Origin: an uncultured Sphingomonadaceae bacterium
Lineage (GTDB): Bacteria > Pseudomonadota > Alphaproteobacteria > Sphingomonadales > Sphingomonadaceae
NCBI GenBank assembly: GCA_947499975.1
Contig: CANMQE010000003.1
Location: 1-64,000, forward strand
Direction of reading: 5' to 3'
DNA length: 64,000 bases
Made by a program: the position numbers and the translations under genes. The notes beneath the pieces were generated by a model. It worked only from the letters and a program-made list of their open reading frames with translations, did no database searches and was not told the DNA's origin. Positions 36,095 through 44,663 of the stretch are shown here, piece by piece; positions within the stretch are counted from its first letter, which is position 1, and each line of letters begins with the position of its first letter.

Positions 36095-38221
36095 TCAGCT
36101 CTCTGCTACCGTCAGGAACTTGCGCTTCCAGAATGTTCTGGAATTGGCGACGAAGCCCGCCAGCGTGGGAGAACTGCCCGGCAATGTCGTGAGATGATAG
36201 GTGATGCGCCGCACGGCTCCGGCATTACCCCTGTCGATCTCGCGGGCCAGCTGGTCGATCGCGCGGGTAATGATGGGCAGCGGAATCGGATGGGATTGCG
36301 CCTCGTTGATGCCGGGGATCGAGGATGGCTGCTGCTCCTCGCAACCGTCGAACAATTCCTCGAACATCTTTTCGCCGGGGCGAAGGCCGGTGAACTTGAT
36401 CTCGATATCGACGTCGGGCTCCATGCCGTGCAGCCTGATCATGCGCTTGGCCATGTCGACGATCTTCACAGGTTCGCCCATGTCGAGGACCATGATGCGC
36501 CCGCGCGGCGTATCGTCCTGCAGCGCGCGCGAACTGCTCTGGAGGATCAATTGCACCGCTTCGCGCACTGTCATGAAGAAACGCGTGATCTCCGGGTGGG
36601 TCACCGTCAGCGGGCCACCGGCGAGCAGTTGACGCTTGAACAACGGAACGACAGAGCCTGACGATCCCAGCACATTGCCGAAGCGAACGGTCATGAAGCG
36701 CGGCGCGTCCACATCGTCGATGCCGCATAGATCGAGCGATTGCGCGTAAAGTTCGCCAACGCGCTTGCTGGCACCCATGATACCCACCGGGTTTACCGCC
36801 TTGTCGGTACTCACCTGCACCATGGCGCGGGTGCCGAATTCGCAGACGGCATCGGCGACGTTCTTCGTACCGATGATGTTGGTGTGTGCACCTGCGCACG
36901 GATTGGCCTCGGCGATCGGCACATGCTTGATCGCGGCGGCATGATAAACGATTGCAGGCCTCTCGGCTTCGAAGATACGCCGAATCTGCGAGAAATCGCG
37001 CACGTCGGCCAGCGACATCACGACGGGCAGATCGGGAAATGCGTCCTTCACCTGCCGCTCGATCGAATAGAGATTGAACTCGCTGTGATCGAGCAGGACC
37101 AGTTTTGACGGATTGAAAGCGGCAACCTGCCGCGCCAGTTCGCCCCCGATCGTGCCGCCGGCACCGGTCACCAGGATCGTTTCACCGGCGACCTCTTTGG
37201 AGATAACGGCTTCGCGAAGTTCGAACTCCCGCCGCTCCAGCAGGTCGGTGGTCGAGAAGTTTTCCAGCGCCGATGGCGTGGTGCGGCCCAGCAGATGCCC
37301 CCAGTCGTCCTTCACGCGCACAACCTTGATGCCCAGGCCCTGCGTGCGGCGCGTTATCGAAGCGATGTCGCGCGCGCTCAGGTTGATCGCGTCATCGCAC
37401 ATCATGATCGTTTCAGGCTTCTGGCCACGCTCTTCCAGCGTCATCACCGCAGAGAGAAGATTTTCGGGGAAGCCGAGAACCGGCACGCCGCGAACCTGCG
37501 AGATCGGGCCGTCCGCCTCGGGCAGAAGGATACCGACGACGAGAACGGAGGAATGGCGATCGTTGCGGGTGATGCGGATAATGGATTCCACCCAGTCCGC
37601 CCGGCCTACCAGAACCACCCTCTCCTGTTCGGCATCGGTCTTTGCCGCAGCGTCTTTGGTGAAAGCGAAGAACGGCAGGTGCACGACTGCCCGCCGGGAC
37701 ATGCGCATCAACTGCATGATCAGCAGAGAAAGGCAGAAATGCAGCGTGGCCAGGATGATGAACCGCCCGATATCCTGCGGATCGAAGACCAGCCAGATCG
37801 CCGTCCAGAATAGCCCGATGACGATAGCGATGTTCAGGATGAGAGCGAAGCAGTCCCCGAAGGAGGTGAACCGCCAGTTGCGTTTGTAAAGGCCGCTCAA
37901 GAGCAGCAGGAAGACCGACGCCGCGCTGCCGGCGATGGCAAAGAGCGAGAGGGTGAGGATGCTCGATTGCGGCTCGATGCGCTCTTCCAGCAGCGGCATC
38001 AGCAAGAAGATCGAGCCGACGATGGCGGTAAAATCGAGGACCATCACACCTGTCAGGCGGATGGCGCTTCTCCAACGGAAAGCAGAGGCGAAGCCAAAAC
38101 GCGATGCGATCAGGAGCGAAAGACGGGTCAGGCGGTCGCCGCTGCCGATCACGACTTCTTCGTGCTCGGCAGAGTTTTCTTCCGCGCCGGGTTCGACATA
38201 GCCTTCGCCTGCATTCGCCAT
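36095..38221 (-). CDS. Membrane-bound UDP-HexNAc 4,6-dehydratase, FlaA1/CapD/PglF family
   Basis: 708 residues. ATG 38221 follows AGGGAGG at eight-base spacing; the longer frame upstream is not needed. Four or five membrane helices fill the N-terminal 170 residues (IRLTGVMVLDFTAIVGSIFLL is one). A CoA-binding-like Rossmann domain with VVLVGRADWVESI follows, then the catalytic SDR domain with ILVTGAGGTIGGELARQ, STDKAVNPVGIMGASKR (the Asp-Lys catalytic region replacing the usual Tyr) and VRFGNVLGSSGSVVPLF. It converts UDP-GlcNAc to the 4-keto-6-deoxy sugar at the inner membrane. The next gene is a sugar aminotransferase. Confidence 0.92.
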   Translation of the reverse strand: MANAGEGYVEPGAEENSAEHEEVVIGSGDRLTRLSLLIASRFGFASAFRWRSAIRLTGVMVLDFTAIVGSIFLLMPLLEERIEPQSSILTLSLFAIAGSAASVFLLLLSGLYKRNWRFTSFGDCFALILNIAIVIGLFWTAIWLVFDPQDIGRFIILATLHFCLSLLIMQLMRMSRRAVVHLPFFAFTKDAAAKTDAEQERVVLVGRADWVESIIRITRNDRHSSVLVVGILLPEADGPISQVRGVPVLGFPENLLSAVMTLEERGQKPETIMMCDDAINLSARDIASITRRTQGLGIKVVRVKDDWGHLLGRTTPSALENFSTTDLLERREFELREAVISKEVAGETILVTGAGGTIGGELARQVAAFNPSKLVLLDHSEFNLYSIERQVKDAFPDLPVVMSLADVRDFSQIRRIFEAERPAIVYHAAAIKHVPIAEANPCAGAHTNIIGTKNVADAVCEFGTRAMVQVSTDKAVNPVGIMGASKRVGELYAQSLDLCGIDDVDAPRFMTVRFGNVLGSSGSVVPLFKRQLLAGGPLTVTHPEITRFFMTVREAVQLILQSSSRALQDDTPRGRIMVLDMGEPVKIVDMAKRMIRLHGMEPDVDIEIKFTGLRPGEKMFEELFDGCEEQQPSSIPGINEAQSHPIPLPIITRAIDQLAREIDRGNAGAVRRITYHLTTLPGSSPTLAGFVANSRTFWKRKFLTVAES

Positions 38222-38547
38222 GTGTCGACCCTCCCTTTCAGGCAGAACATTCCGAGTTCCACAATCATCAATTACCTGCACAGGGGGCCGCCTGCACTTG
38301 CGCATCATAGCAATAGCCAAAATGGCTCGTATGCGAACAATCCTCCCCAACAGGTGATAGCGATTGCACCAAAGGGATAGCATTGGCGCTCTCGGAAGAG
38401 AGTGCTGCCATCTGGACCAAACTTCCCTACCGTCCGGCGTGAAGTAACCCGCCGTCAGCCTGTCAGAACAGGTCCGGCTGTCCTTGCCCTGTAAGCAAAG
38501 GCGAGGATGGAATACTGCCTTCGTGCGCTTATGAAAGGAGCACCGCC
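38222..38547. promoter_or_regulatory. Divergent intergenic region with a hairpin
   Basis: 326 bases without a gene between the dehydratase (-) and a GT4 (+). GCGCTCTC (38386-38393) pairs with GAGAGTGC (38398-38405) around a GGAA tetraloop, with one G-T mismatch at DNA level that pairs as G-U in RNA. It is about 140 bases before the GT4 start, so it may fold in that leader. No T-tract follows. No reliable promoter boxes were assigned. Confidence 0.3.
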
Positions 38548-39753
38548 TTGAAAGTACTGGTCCTTTCCAGCCTGGCTTTTTCGCTGATCAACTTCCGCGG
38601 CAAGTTGCTGGAAGAAATGCGCAAGGCAGGACACGAGGTGGTCGCGGTTGCTCCGGACGAGGACGAGGCGGTTCGCGCGAAGCTCGCGGCAATGGGCGTC
38701 GGCTTCAGAACCGTTGGAATGGCGAGGACCGGCACCAATGTGTTCGCGGACCTCGGCACCATACGCTCCTACGTCAAATTGATGCGCGAGGAACGGCCCG
38801 ACGTGGTGGTCGCCTACACGCAAAAGCCTATTATCTATGGCGGGATTGCTTGCCGTATTGCAGGCGTGAAACGGTATTACGCACTGATGTCCGGTCTCGG
38901 CTATCTTTTCAGCGAGGCTGCGTCGGGACGTCGATTGCTGAAATCCGTGTTCTGCCGATTGTACCGCGCCGGTCTGAAGGGCGCGAAACGCATCTTCGTA
39001 TTCAATTCCGACGACAGGCCGGACATGATCGAGGCAGGGATCGTCGATAGCTCGGCACCGGTCTTCGAAGTGCCTGGCTCCGGCGTCGATCTTGAAAGGT
39101 TCGAACATGCCCCGCTTCCACCGGGACCGGTGCATTTCCTGATGATCGGACGGCTCATGCGCGACAAGGGCGTATGGGAGTTTGCCGAGGCCGCTGCAAA
39201 AGTTGCCTCGCGGCGCGACGGCGTTCGCTTCAGCCTGATCGGGCGACCCGAGCCAAGCAACCCGACGGGGCTGGACGAGGAGGACCTGGCCCGGCTTGAA
39301 AGAAATTCACCGGTCGAGGTGATCGCCGAAACTGACGATGTGCCCGCATTCCTCGCACGCTGTCACGTTTTCGTTCTCCCGACCTATTACCGCGAAGGAT
39401 TGCCGCGAACTATCCTGGAGGCGATGGCCGTTGGCCGCGCTGTCATCACGACCGATACGCCGGGCTGCCGCGATGCCGTGACCGATGGCGAAAACGGCTT
39501 CCTCGTCGCCCCTCGCAATGCCGAAGATCTGGCGGGAGCGATGGAGAAGCTGGCGACTGACAGCGAGCTTCTGAAACGAATGAGCGAACGGTCGAGAGAG
39601 CTTGCAGAGAACGTTTACGATGTGAGGAAGGTGAACGCCATTCTGATGCGCGAGATGGACCTGCTGAGAGAAAGGCAAGCGAGCCCGGCCAGCCAGACTT
39701 CAGTTGCTGCCGAGATCGACAGCCAGGCAGGCGCAATTCGTGGGGCAGGCTGA
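38548..39753 (+). CDS. Glycosyltransferase family 4
   Basis: 401 residues from TTG 38548, well supported by AAAGGAG seven bases upstream; the family start KVLVLSSLAFSLINFRGKLLEE follows at once. The linker has DVVVAYTQKPIIYGGIACRIAG; the C-domain has FLMIGRLMRDKGVWEFAEAA and the EX7E motif in PTYYREGLPRTILEAMAVGRAV. This subtype (N-terminal SLAFSLINFR) is common in capsule and O-antigen loci. It starts an operon with a sugar-type formyltransferase and a PIG-L deacetylase. A 50-residue C-terminal tail is low in conserved features. Confidence 0.9.
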   Translation: MKVLVLSSLAFSLINFRGKLLEEMRKAGHEVVAVAPDEDEAVRAKLAAMGVGFRTVGMARTGTNVFADLGTIRSYVKLMREERPDVVVAYTQKPIIYGGIACRIAGVKRYYALMSGLGYLFSEAASGRRLLKSVFCRLYRAGLKGAKRIFVFNSDDRPDMIEAGIVDSSAPVFEVPGSGVDLERFEHAPLPPGPVHFLMIGRLMRDKGVWEFAEAAAKVASRRDGVRFSLIGRPEPSNPTGLDEEDLARLERNSPVEVIAETDDVPAFLARCHVFVLPTYYREGLPRTILEAMAVGRAVITTDTPGCRDAVTDGENGFLVAPRNAEDLAGAMEKLATDSELLKRMSERSRELAENVYDVRKVNAILMREMDLLRERQASPASQTSVAAEIDSQAGAIRGAG

Positions 39754-39757
39754 AACA

Positions 39758-40657
39758 ATGAAGATTGCCTTCGTAGGAGCGGTGGAAGGTTCCCTGCGCG
39801 CCTTGCAAGCGATGATCGATGCAGGAGTGCCGCCTTCGCTGGTCGTAACACTCAAAGCGGAGCTATCGCAAAGGCATTCGGATTTCGTCGACCTGGAACC
39901 CGTGGCACGCGAGCATGGCATCCCCGTCCTGCGGTTACGCAATGTCAACGATGCCGAATCCATCGAGGCCATCCGCGATGCTGCGCCCGATTACGTCTTC
40001 GTCGTTGGATGGTCGCAGATCTGCGGTCCGGAATTCATGCAGATCGCACCGGGCCGGATGATAGGCTATCACCCCGCTGCCCTGCCGCGCCTCAGGGGCC
40101 GTGCCACGCTTCCCTGGACGATCCTGAACGACGAGAAGATCACGGGGGGTAGCCTGTTCCGGATAGACGAGGGCGTCGATACAGGCGACATTCTGGAACA
40201 GCGCTTCTTCCACGTGGCCCCGCGGGAAACGGCGCGCACGCTTTACGACAAGCATATGCTGGCGCTTCAATCCATGATCCGTGCCGCCCTGTCTTCCATC
40301 GCCACCGGCGATCCGGTGTTCACGAAACAGGACGATTCGTGCGCGACTTATGGCGCCAGGCGCCGCCCGGAAGACGGGCGGATCGACTGGTCAGCTTCCG
40401 CACAAGAGATAGACCGACTGATAAGGGCCGTTTCGAAACCGTATCCTGGCGCCTTCAGCACCTACAACGGCAAGCGGCTTGTCATTTGGCGAGCGGAATG
40501 CGCCAATCGTCATGATCATTACGCATCGACTGGCCAGATCGTCGAAGTACACGACGGGTGGTTCGACATCATGACAGGAAACGGCATACTTCGCGTCCAT
40601 GAATGGGAAGGGGAAGACATCCCCTCCATCAAAAACCACGAAGTATTGGGGCAATGA
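39758..40657 (+). CDS. Formyltransferase-family protein, probably sugar N-formyltransferase
   Basis: 299 residues from ATG 39758 (MKIAFVGAVEGSLRAL). The formyl-transferase N-domain has VVGWSQICGPEFM and GYHPAALPRLRGRATLPW; the His and the LP-x-x-RG motif are kept, but the usual Asn two residues before the His reads Gly. The catalytic Asp region is IDEGVDTGDILEQ. The C-domain (FMT_C-like) has PGAFSTYNGKRLVIWRAE. Its context among polysaccharide genes, not next to def, rules against initiator-tRNA formylation. It is expected to formylate a sugar amine from 10-formyl-THF. Coupled by ATGA to the deacetylase. Confidence 0.82.
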   Translation: MKIAFVGAVEGSLRALQAMIDAGVPPSLVVTLKAELSQRHSDFVDLEPVAREHGIPVLRLRNVNDAESIEAIRDAAPDYVFVVGWSQICGPEFMQIAPGRMIGYHPAALPRLRGRATLPWTILNDEKITGGSLFRIDEGVDTGDILEQRFFHVAPRETARTLYDKHMLALQSMIRAALSSIATGDPVFTKQDDSCATYGARRRPEDGRIDWSASAQEIDRLIRAVSKPYPGAFSTYNGKRLVIWRAECANRHDHYASTGQIVEVHDGWFDIMTGNGILRVHEWEGEDIPSIKNHEVLGQ

Positions 40658-41343
40658 TGAAGAACGATCTCTCTCACCTTGGAAAGACGCTGATCATAGC
40701 GCCCCATCCCGATGACGAAGTGCTGGGGTGCGGAGGAACCATGGCACGCCTCTCCGACAGCGGGCAGGAGGTGCATGTTGCCGTTGTCACCAAGGGTTAC
40801 GAGCCCGCCTTCCCCCAGGCGATGGTCGAACAGGTGCGCGGCGAACTTGCAGAAGCGCACAAGATACTTGGCGTTACGCAGTGCCATTTCCTCGATCTGC
40901 CCGCGGCGGCGCTCGATACACTTCCCGGTTCGGAATTGAACGCAGCGATCGGCGGTCTGGTCGACAAGCTCAAACCCGACTCGCTGTTCCTGCCGTTCGT
41001 GGGGGACATCCACCGCGACCACCAGCTCGTGTTCACCGCCGGCCTTGTTGCCGCGCGTCCGAGAAGCCCCGATATCCCGAAAAGGATCTACGCCTACGAA
41101 ACTCTTTCGGAAACGAACTGGGCAGCGCCCGGGCTGACCGAAGCTTTCGTTCCGAATGTTTACATCGATGTCAGCGAAACAATCGAACGCAAGCTAAGTG
41201 CCTTTGATTGCTTCCAAAGTCAGGTTAAGTCATTCCCTGATGAACGTTCACTCAAGACAATCGAAGCGCTCGCCACAGTAAGAGGATCCACAGTCTATCT
41301 CGCAGCGGCAGAAGGATTCATGCTGTTGAGAGAGATCAGCTAA
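40654..41343 (+). CDS. PIG-L/LmbE-family deacetylase
   Basis: 229 residues from ATG 40654, which overlaps the formyltransferase stop (ATGA). The zinc-site motif IIAPHPDDEVLGCGGTMA contains the PHPDDE hallmark, and the third ligand is in FVGDIHRDHQLVF. Length is normal for the family. It should remove an N-acetyl group from a sugar, which would leave a free amine, the substrate that the formyltransferase needs. That pairing in one operon is a coherent two-step exchange of acetyl for formyl, but it is inferred from context. Confidence 0.88.
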   Translation: MMKNDLSHLGKTLIIAPHPDDEVLGCGGTMARLSDSGQEVHVAVVTKGYEPAFPQAMVEQVRGELAEAHKILGVTQCHFLDLPAAALDTLPGSELNAAIGGLVDKLKPDSLFLPFVGDIHRDHQLVFTAGLVAARPRSPDIPKRIYAYETLSETNWAAPGLTEAFVPNVYIDVSETIERKLSAFDCFQSQVKSFPDERSLKTIEALATVRGSTVYLAAAEGFMLLREIS

Positions 41344-41542
41344 TACGCCTTTTGTGGTTCGAAAATGGCACATCATCGAATGTCTGGTTTTAAGACTCGA
41401 CTAGACGTGTCTATTTCGGTTATTACTAAAGCTCTACAAGAGGTAAGGCATGGATGGTGCGCTAGCCGAATGGGTGATTTTTAACCCATCCGTCTCGTGA
41501 TTACCTTTTTTTGCGTCTTGGATGAACAGGGGGAATGTTCAG

Positions 41543-42280
41543 ATGGTACGTACTACGCCGGTCACTGTGGCTATTGTGAGTGACAACGCTCTCGCCCGCG
41601 AGGGTCTGCGCCGCATCCTGGATGGTGAAGAACTCACCGTCGTGGAATCCCACTCATCCAGCAGCGGTTTGGCTGACCTGAAGGAACGTCGCAGCAATCC
41701 TGCGATCGTGATTCTGGACATAGGTGCCGATCACGACAACGCCGCCGAGGTGGAGTCCTGCCAGGCAGCAATGCCGGATGCGAAGGTCGTCGTCCTCACC
41801 GACGATTTCAATTTCGAGCCGATGCTCGAGGCATTCAATGCCGGCGTCGATGCGTACATCGTGAAGAGAATCGATTGCGAAGCGCTGATCGAGTCGCTCA
41901 AGCTCGTGCACCTTGGCGAGAAAGTGATGCCGAGCGAACTGGCGAGGGGCTTCCCTTCACGCTGGAGCGGAAACTCTCTCCCCTCCATGCCCGATCGTGA
42001 AGTGATTTCCGAATTGTCCGATCGCGAGATCGAGACGCTGCGCTATCTGATCCTGGGCTCGCCCAACAAGGTGATCGCCGGACATCTCGATATCAGCGAA
42101 GCCACGGTGAAGGTGCATGTGAAGGCGATCCTGCGAAAGCTCGGCGTCCAGAACCGCACGCAGGCCGCGATCTGGGCGGTGAATAACGGTATCGAGCTCA
42201 GCCAGCCGGATATCGTCCCCGCCAGCCAGAGCAACGTATCGAAACTGGAGACGAAATCGGGCGCAGCGATTTCGAGGTAA
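41543..42280 (+). CDS. LuxR/NarL-family response regulator
   Basis: 245 residues from ATG 41543, chosen for AGGGGGA eight bases upstream rather than ATG 41522. The receiver domain has VAIVSDNALAREGLRRIL with the acidic pair reduced to Ser13-Asp14, the phospho-acceptor Asp59 in VILDIG, Thr86 in VLTDD and Lys108 in YIVKRID. The LuxR HTH is LSDREIETLRYLILGS then ISEATVKVHVKAILRKLGV. No histidine kinase is adjacent. It lies between the deacetylase gene and a PilZ gene, at the edge of the polysaccharide locus, and is a good candidate for its regulator. The leader (41344-41542) is AT-rich and holds ATGGGT/ACCCAT and a T-tract. Confidence 0.9.
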   Translation: MVRTTPVTVAIVSDNALAREGLRRILDGEELTVVESHSSSSGLADLKERRSNPAIVILDIGADHDNAAEVESCQAAMPDAKVVVLTDDFNFEPMLEAFNAGVDAYIVKRIDCEALIESLKLVHLGEKVMPSELARGFPSRWSGNSLPSMPDREVISELSDREIETLRYLILGSPNKVIAGHLDISEATVKVHVKAILRKLGVQNRTQAAIWAVNNGIELSQPDIVPASQSNVSKLETKSGAAISR

Positions 42281-42287
42281 GGCCGTT

Positions 42288-42301
42288 TCGGCTCAAGCCG
42301 A
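42288..42301. terminator. Short hairpin between convergent genes
   Basis: TCGGCT (42288-42293) and AGCCGA (42296-42301) form a perfect 6-base stem between the response regulator (+) and PilZ (-) stops. It may end both transcripts. No T-tract is seen, so it is a weak terminator call. Confidence 0.3.
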
Positions 42302-42325
42302 CAGAGCACCGCCAGCCGATCCTGT

Positions 42326-42847
42326 TCAATGAGGGTCGCCGATTTCTTTCGAGCACCATGCGGTGATCGTGCCGTCATCTGTCTTGCGGAAGCCGAGCAG
42401 TTTGTAACCGTTCGCGCCCTTCTCTCGCTGAAAATCGTAGGCCCAGGCCGCGATCTCTTCCAGCGAGGGATTCGTTCCGATCACGACCTCGCTGATGGCA
42501 GTCTCGTTGCCGCTGGCAGGTGAAAGATGCTGCGAGCGCAAAAGTGCCGCGCTGATCGTTGCCTTCGATACCGGGATCAGGAACTCCGCCCCGCAGGAGT
42601 TGCCCGCAGTCCACACGATACGGGCTTCCACCGTCCCGACCAGCGGCAGTTCGACGACAACCGTCTCGCCCTTTTCGAAGGCGGTCGCGCTCGTGATTTT
42701 CAGGCCGGTTTCGGAAAGATCGTTTATGCGGGCGCGCGATTGGTCCGATATGCTGCCGACATCCGCGGTCAAACAGATCGTGCGCCGGGGTGAGCCTCGC
42801 TTGTCTCGCAATATCTGGGCATTAAGCGACTGGCGTTGCGATGCCAT
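42326..42847 (-). CDS. PilZ-domain protein
   Basis: 173 residues from ATG 42847; TTG 42871 would add eight. The N-terminal part is a PilZ domain: basic KRGSPRRTICL (the RxxxR-type c-di-GMP-binding arginines) followed by ARINDLSETGLKI (the D/NxSxxG motif), then strands VVVELPLVGTVEARIVW and GAEFL. A C-terminal 60-residue part (SLEEIAAWAYDFQREKGANGYKLLGF) is of unknown type. It probably senses c-di-GMP. Convergent with the response regulator, close to the initiating sugar transferase gene. Confidence 0.85.
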   Translation of the reverse strand: MASQRQSLNAQILRDKRGSPRRTICLTADVGSISDQSRARINDLSETGLKITSATAFEKGETVVVELPLVGTVEARIVWTAGNSCGAEFLIPVSKATISAALLRSQHLSPASGNETAISEVVIGTNPSLEEIAAWAYDFQREKGANGYKLLGFRKTDDGTITAWCSKEIGDPH

Positions 42848-43553
42848 GAAACAGTCCCACTCCTCCCCCAATTTTTAGCGACCCCGTCTTCGACTTATTC
42901 TCCCTTTTCTTGTCAGGTAAAGGAGGTTCGTCGTTATTTTGACACAGTTGGTCAGCTATCATCGATTTCATACCCATATTTTGTCGGATCGGGGAATGAC
43001 CCGGACAAGCTACCACACCGGCATGCTATCAGCTGAGGCAGCGCTAACCTCGAGATGGTTAAAAGTCGGTAAGTGAAGATAGCAGTACGGGTGCTGGCGC
43101 AAGTCTTTTGGCACCAGGTATTTTTGCGAATTCGGGCTTGGGGAAGGTGGCGCTAAGATAGCCCGAATTATTTCAGCAACTTGACGCGCGCCGCTTCTCT
43201 CCTGTGCATCGCAAGGTGTTTCACTTCGTGCCACTACCAAAACATCGGATCGCGCAGACTCGACTTGCCGTGCGTTTGAAGACTAGATTCTCGCCATGAT
43301 TCGCCAGGCAGATAAAGAGGTTTGCGCGAACTGGGTCGCCGCAGCGAGCATGCTCGCTGCTTGTCTCTTCAAACGGACGCAATGATACACAAGGGGTGGA
43401 AAAACATCTTCGATCTTGCGGGCCGAACGGTCCGGGGGTGCTGCACGCATTCACGATCGATGGAGTGGACCGTGGGCACATGATCGAAGATTCCGTACGC
43501 GCGACACCTGCAATTTTCGCCGCGAGCCTCGGCGGCCTCATCTTGCGCGGCCC
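42848..43553. other. 706-base region without a convincing gene
   Basis: Between PilZ (-) and the sugar transferase (+), with lower GC than its neighbours. It contains an isolated strong Shine-Dalgarno-like AAAGGAGG at 42919-42926, a TTGACA at 42939-42944 and a TTG-initiated 45-codon frame 42939-43076 of no recognised type. Short open frames elsewhere have no family likeness. It may hold the promoter and leader of the sugar transferase gene, or remains of a lost gene. Confidence 0.5.
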
Positions 43554-44162
43554 ATGCAAGCGGGCGGCACGAAATTGACCTTCGGCAAGCTGGTACAGCA
43601 GATTCTCGGCGGCGCCTTCTTCGTGCTGGCGATTCCGCTTATCGCCGTCGTGGCGCTTCTGGTCGCGCTCTCGCTCGGCCGGCCCGTTCTCTTCAGGCAA
43701 TGGCGATCCGGCGTCGGCGGAGGCACGTTTCTCCTGCTGAAATTCCGCACCATGACTGACGCGCGCGGCGCCGATGGAACACTGTTGCCCGATGCAGAGC
43801 GCGTTACGCCCGTGGGGCAGCTCCTGCGCCGCACGCGGATTGACGAACTGCCCGAACTCATCAACATCGCCCGCGGCGAGATGGCCTTCGTGGGACCGCG
43901 CCCCCTTCTTCCCGAAACGGTTTCCGAGATGGGGGAGAAGGGCAAGGTGCGCGGCACGGTGCTGCCTGGCCTCACCGGCTGGTCGCAGGTGAGCGGCAAT
44001 ACGCTACTTTCAAACTCGCAAAAACTGGCGCTGGACCTCTGGTATATCGAGCACCGATCACTCCTGCTGGATCTGCGCATCCTGCTGATGACCATCGCAG
44101 TTATCGTTCGCGGAGAACGGCTTGCCAAAAAGGCTGCGCCGACGATTGGCGATGATCGTTGA
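43554..44162 (+). CDS. Initiating sugar-phosphate transferase (PglC-like, short polyprenyl-phosphate sugar transferase)
   Basis: 202 residues from ATG 43554. One N-terminal membrane segment (ILGGAFFVLAIPLIAVVALLVAL) is followed by the bacterial sugar transferase core: VLFRQWRSGVGG, LLKFRTMTDARG, RIDELPELINIARGEMAFVGPRP and LPGLTGWSQVSG. It lacks the extra N-terminal helices of WcaJ/WbaP and so is a small monotopic PglC-type enzyme. It should load the first sugar phosphate on undecaprenyl phosphate. PglC-type enzymes often use diNAcBac-like UDP sugars, which fits the nearby dehydratase/aminotransferase pair. The upstream frame is poorly coding. Confidence 0.9.
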   Translation: MQAGGTKLTFGKLVQQILGGAFFVLAIPLIAVVALLVALSLGRPVLFRQWRSGVGGGTFLLLKFRTMTDARGADGTLLPDAERVTPVGQLLRRTRIDELPELINIARGEMAFVGPRPLLPETVSEMGEKGKVRGTVLPGLTGWSQVSGNTLLSNSQKLALDLWYIEHRSLLLDLRILLMTIAVIVRGERLAKKAAPTIGDDR

Positions 44163-44228
44163 AAAGATCTTTCGAGAACTAGAAATTCGACGTCCAAAAT
44201 AGAATAACAATATTATCAAGGGGGAAGC

Positions 44229-44645
44229 ATGAACGAGAATCGTCGTAATTTTGCCGAGATCGAATCCGAACTGCTGAAGGCGCAAGAGACCTACCTCGAT
44301 GCCAGCGAAAGGATGGAGGCCGCTCTCGCGGAACGCGAAACGGCGCTGGCGACGATCAATGCCTGCCAGGAAGAATTCGACGAGATGATGCAGAGCCTTC
44401 GCAGCTCAAGCATCCCCGGCTCACGCTGGCACGTGGGTAAGGACGAGCAGGGCGTGGAACTGGTGCTGGGCACCGATCAGGAAGTCGCCCCCGGCAAACC
44501 AAAGATCTCGATCATCAGCGATTCGGAAATGGACTCCCCGCAGGAGCGCGAACCGGCCGAAATCCACTTTGCCCATTTGCGCACGATCGTGGAAGCCAAC
44601 ACCAATATCATGGATGAACGGGAACGCGGTTCGAAGGCCCGGTAA
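44229..44645 (+). CDS. Hypothetical protein with N-terminal coiled coil
   Basis: 138 residues from ATG 44229, preceded by AAGGGGGAAG. Residues 5-60 are charged and helical (NFAEIESELLKAQETYLDA then AALAERETALATINA), likely a coiled coil. The centre (GSRWHVGKDEQGVELVLGT) is polar. The C-terminus is helical again. No signal peptide, membrane segment or recognised family. It follows the initiating transferase gene by 66 bases and may belong to the polysaccharide locus as an accessory protein. Confidence 0.65.
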   Translation: MNENRRNFAEIESELLKAQETYLDASERMEAALAERETALATINACQEEFDEMMQSLRSSSIPGSRWHVGKDEQGVELVLGTDQEVAPGKPKISIISDSEMDSPQEREPAEIHFAHLRTIVEANTNIMDERERGSKAR

Positions 44646-44663
44646 GCCGCGTCAGCGTCCGAG

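Noticed and set aside
35155..36192. Plus-strand open frame across the aminotransferase gene
   Set aside because: Antisense to a DegT protein with all PLP motifs; no coding features of its own.
43296..43385. 30-codon frame starting at ATG 43296
   Set aside because: No ribosome-binding site, no hydrophobic or conserved pattern.
43221..43700. Minus-strand open frame before the sugar transferase gene
   Set aside because: It overlaps the conserved sugar transferase N-terminus and has no recognisable feature.
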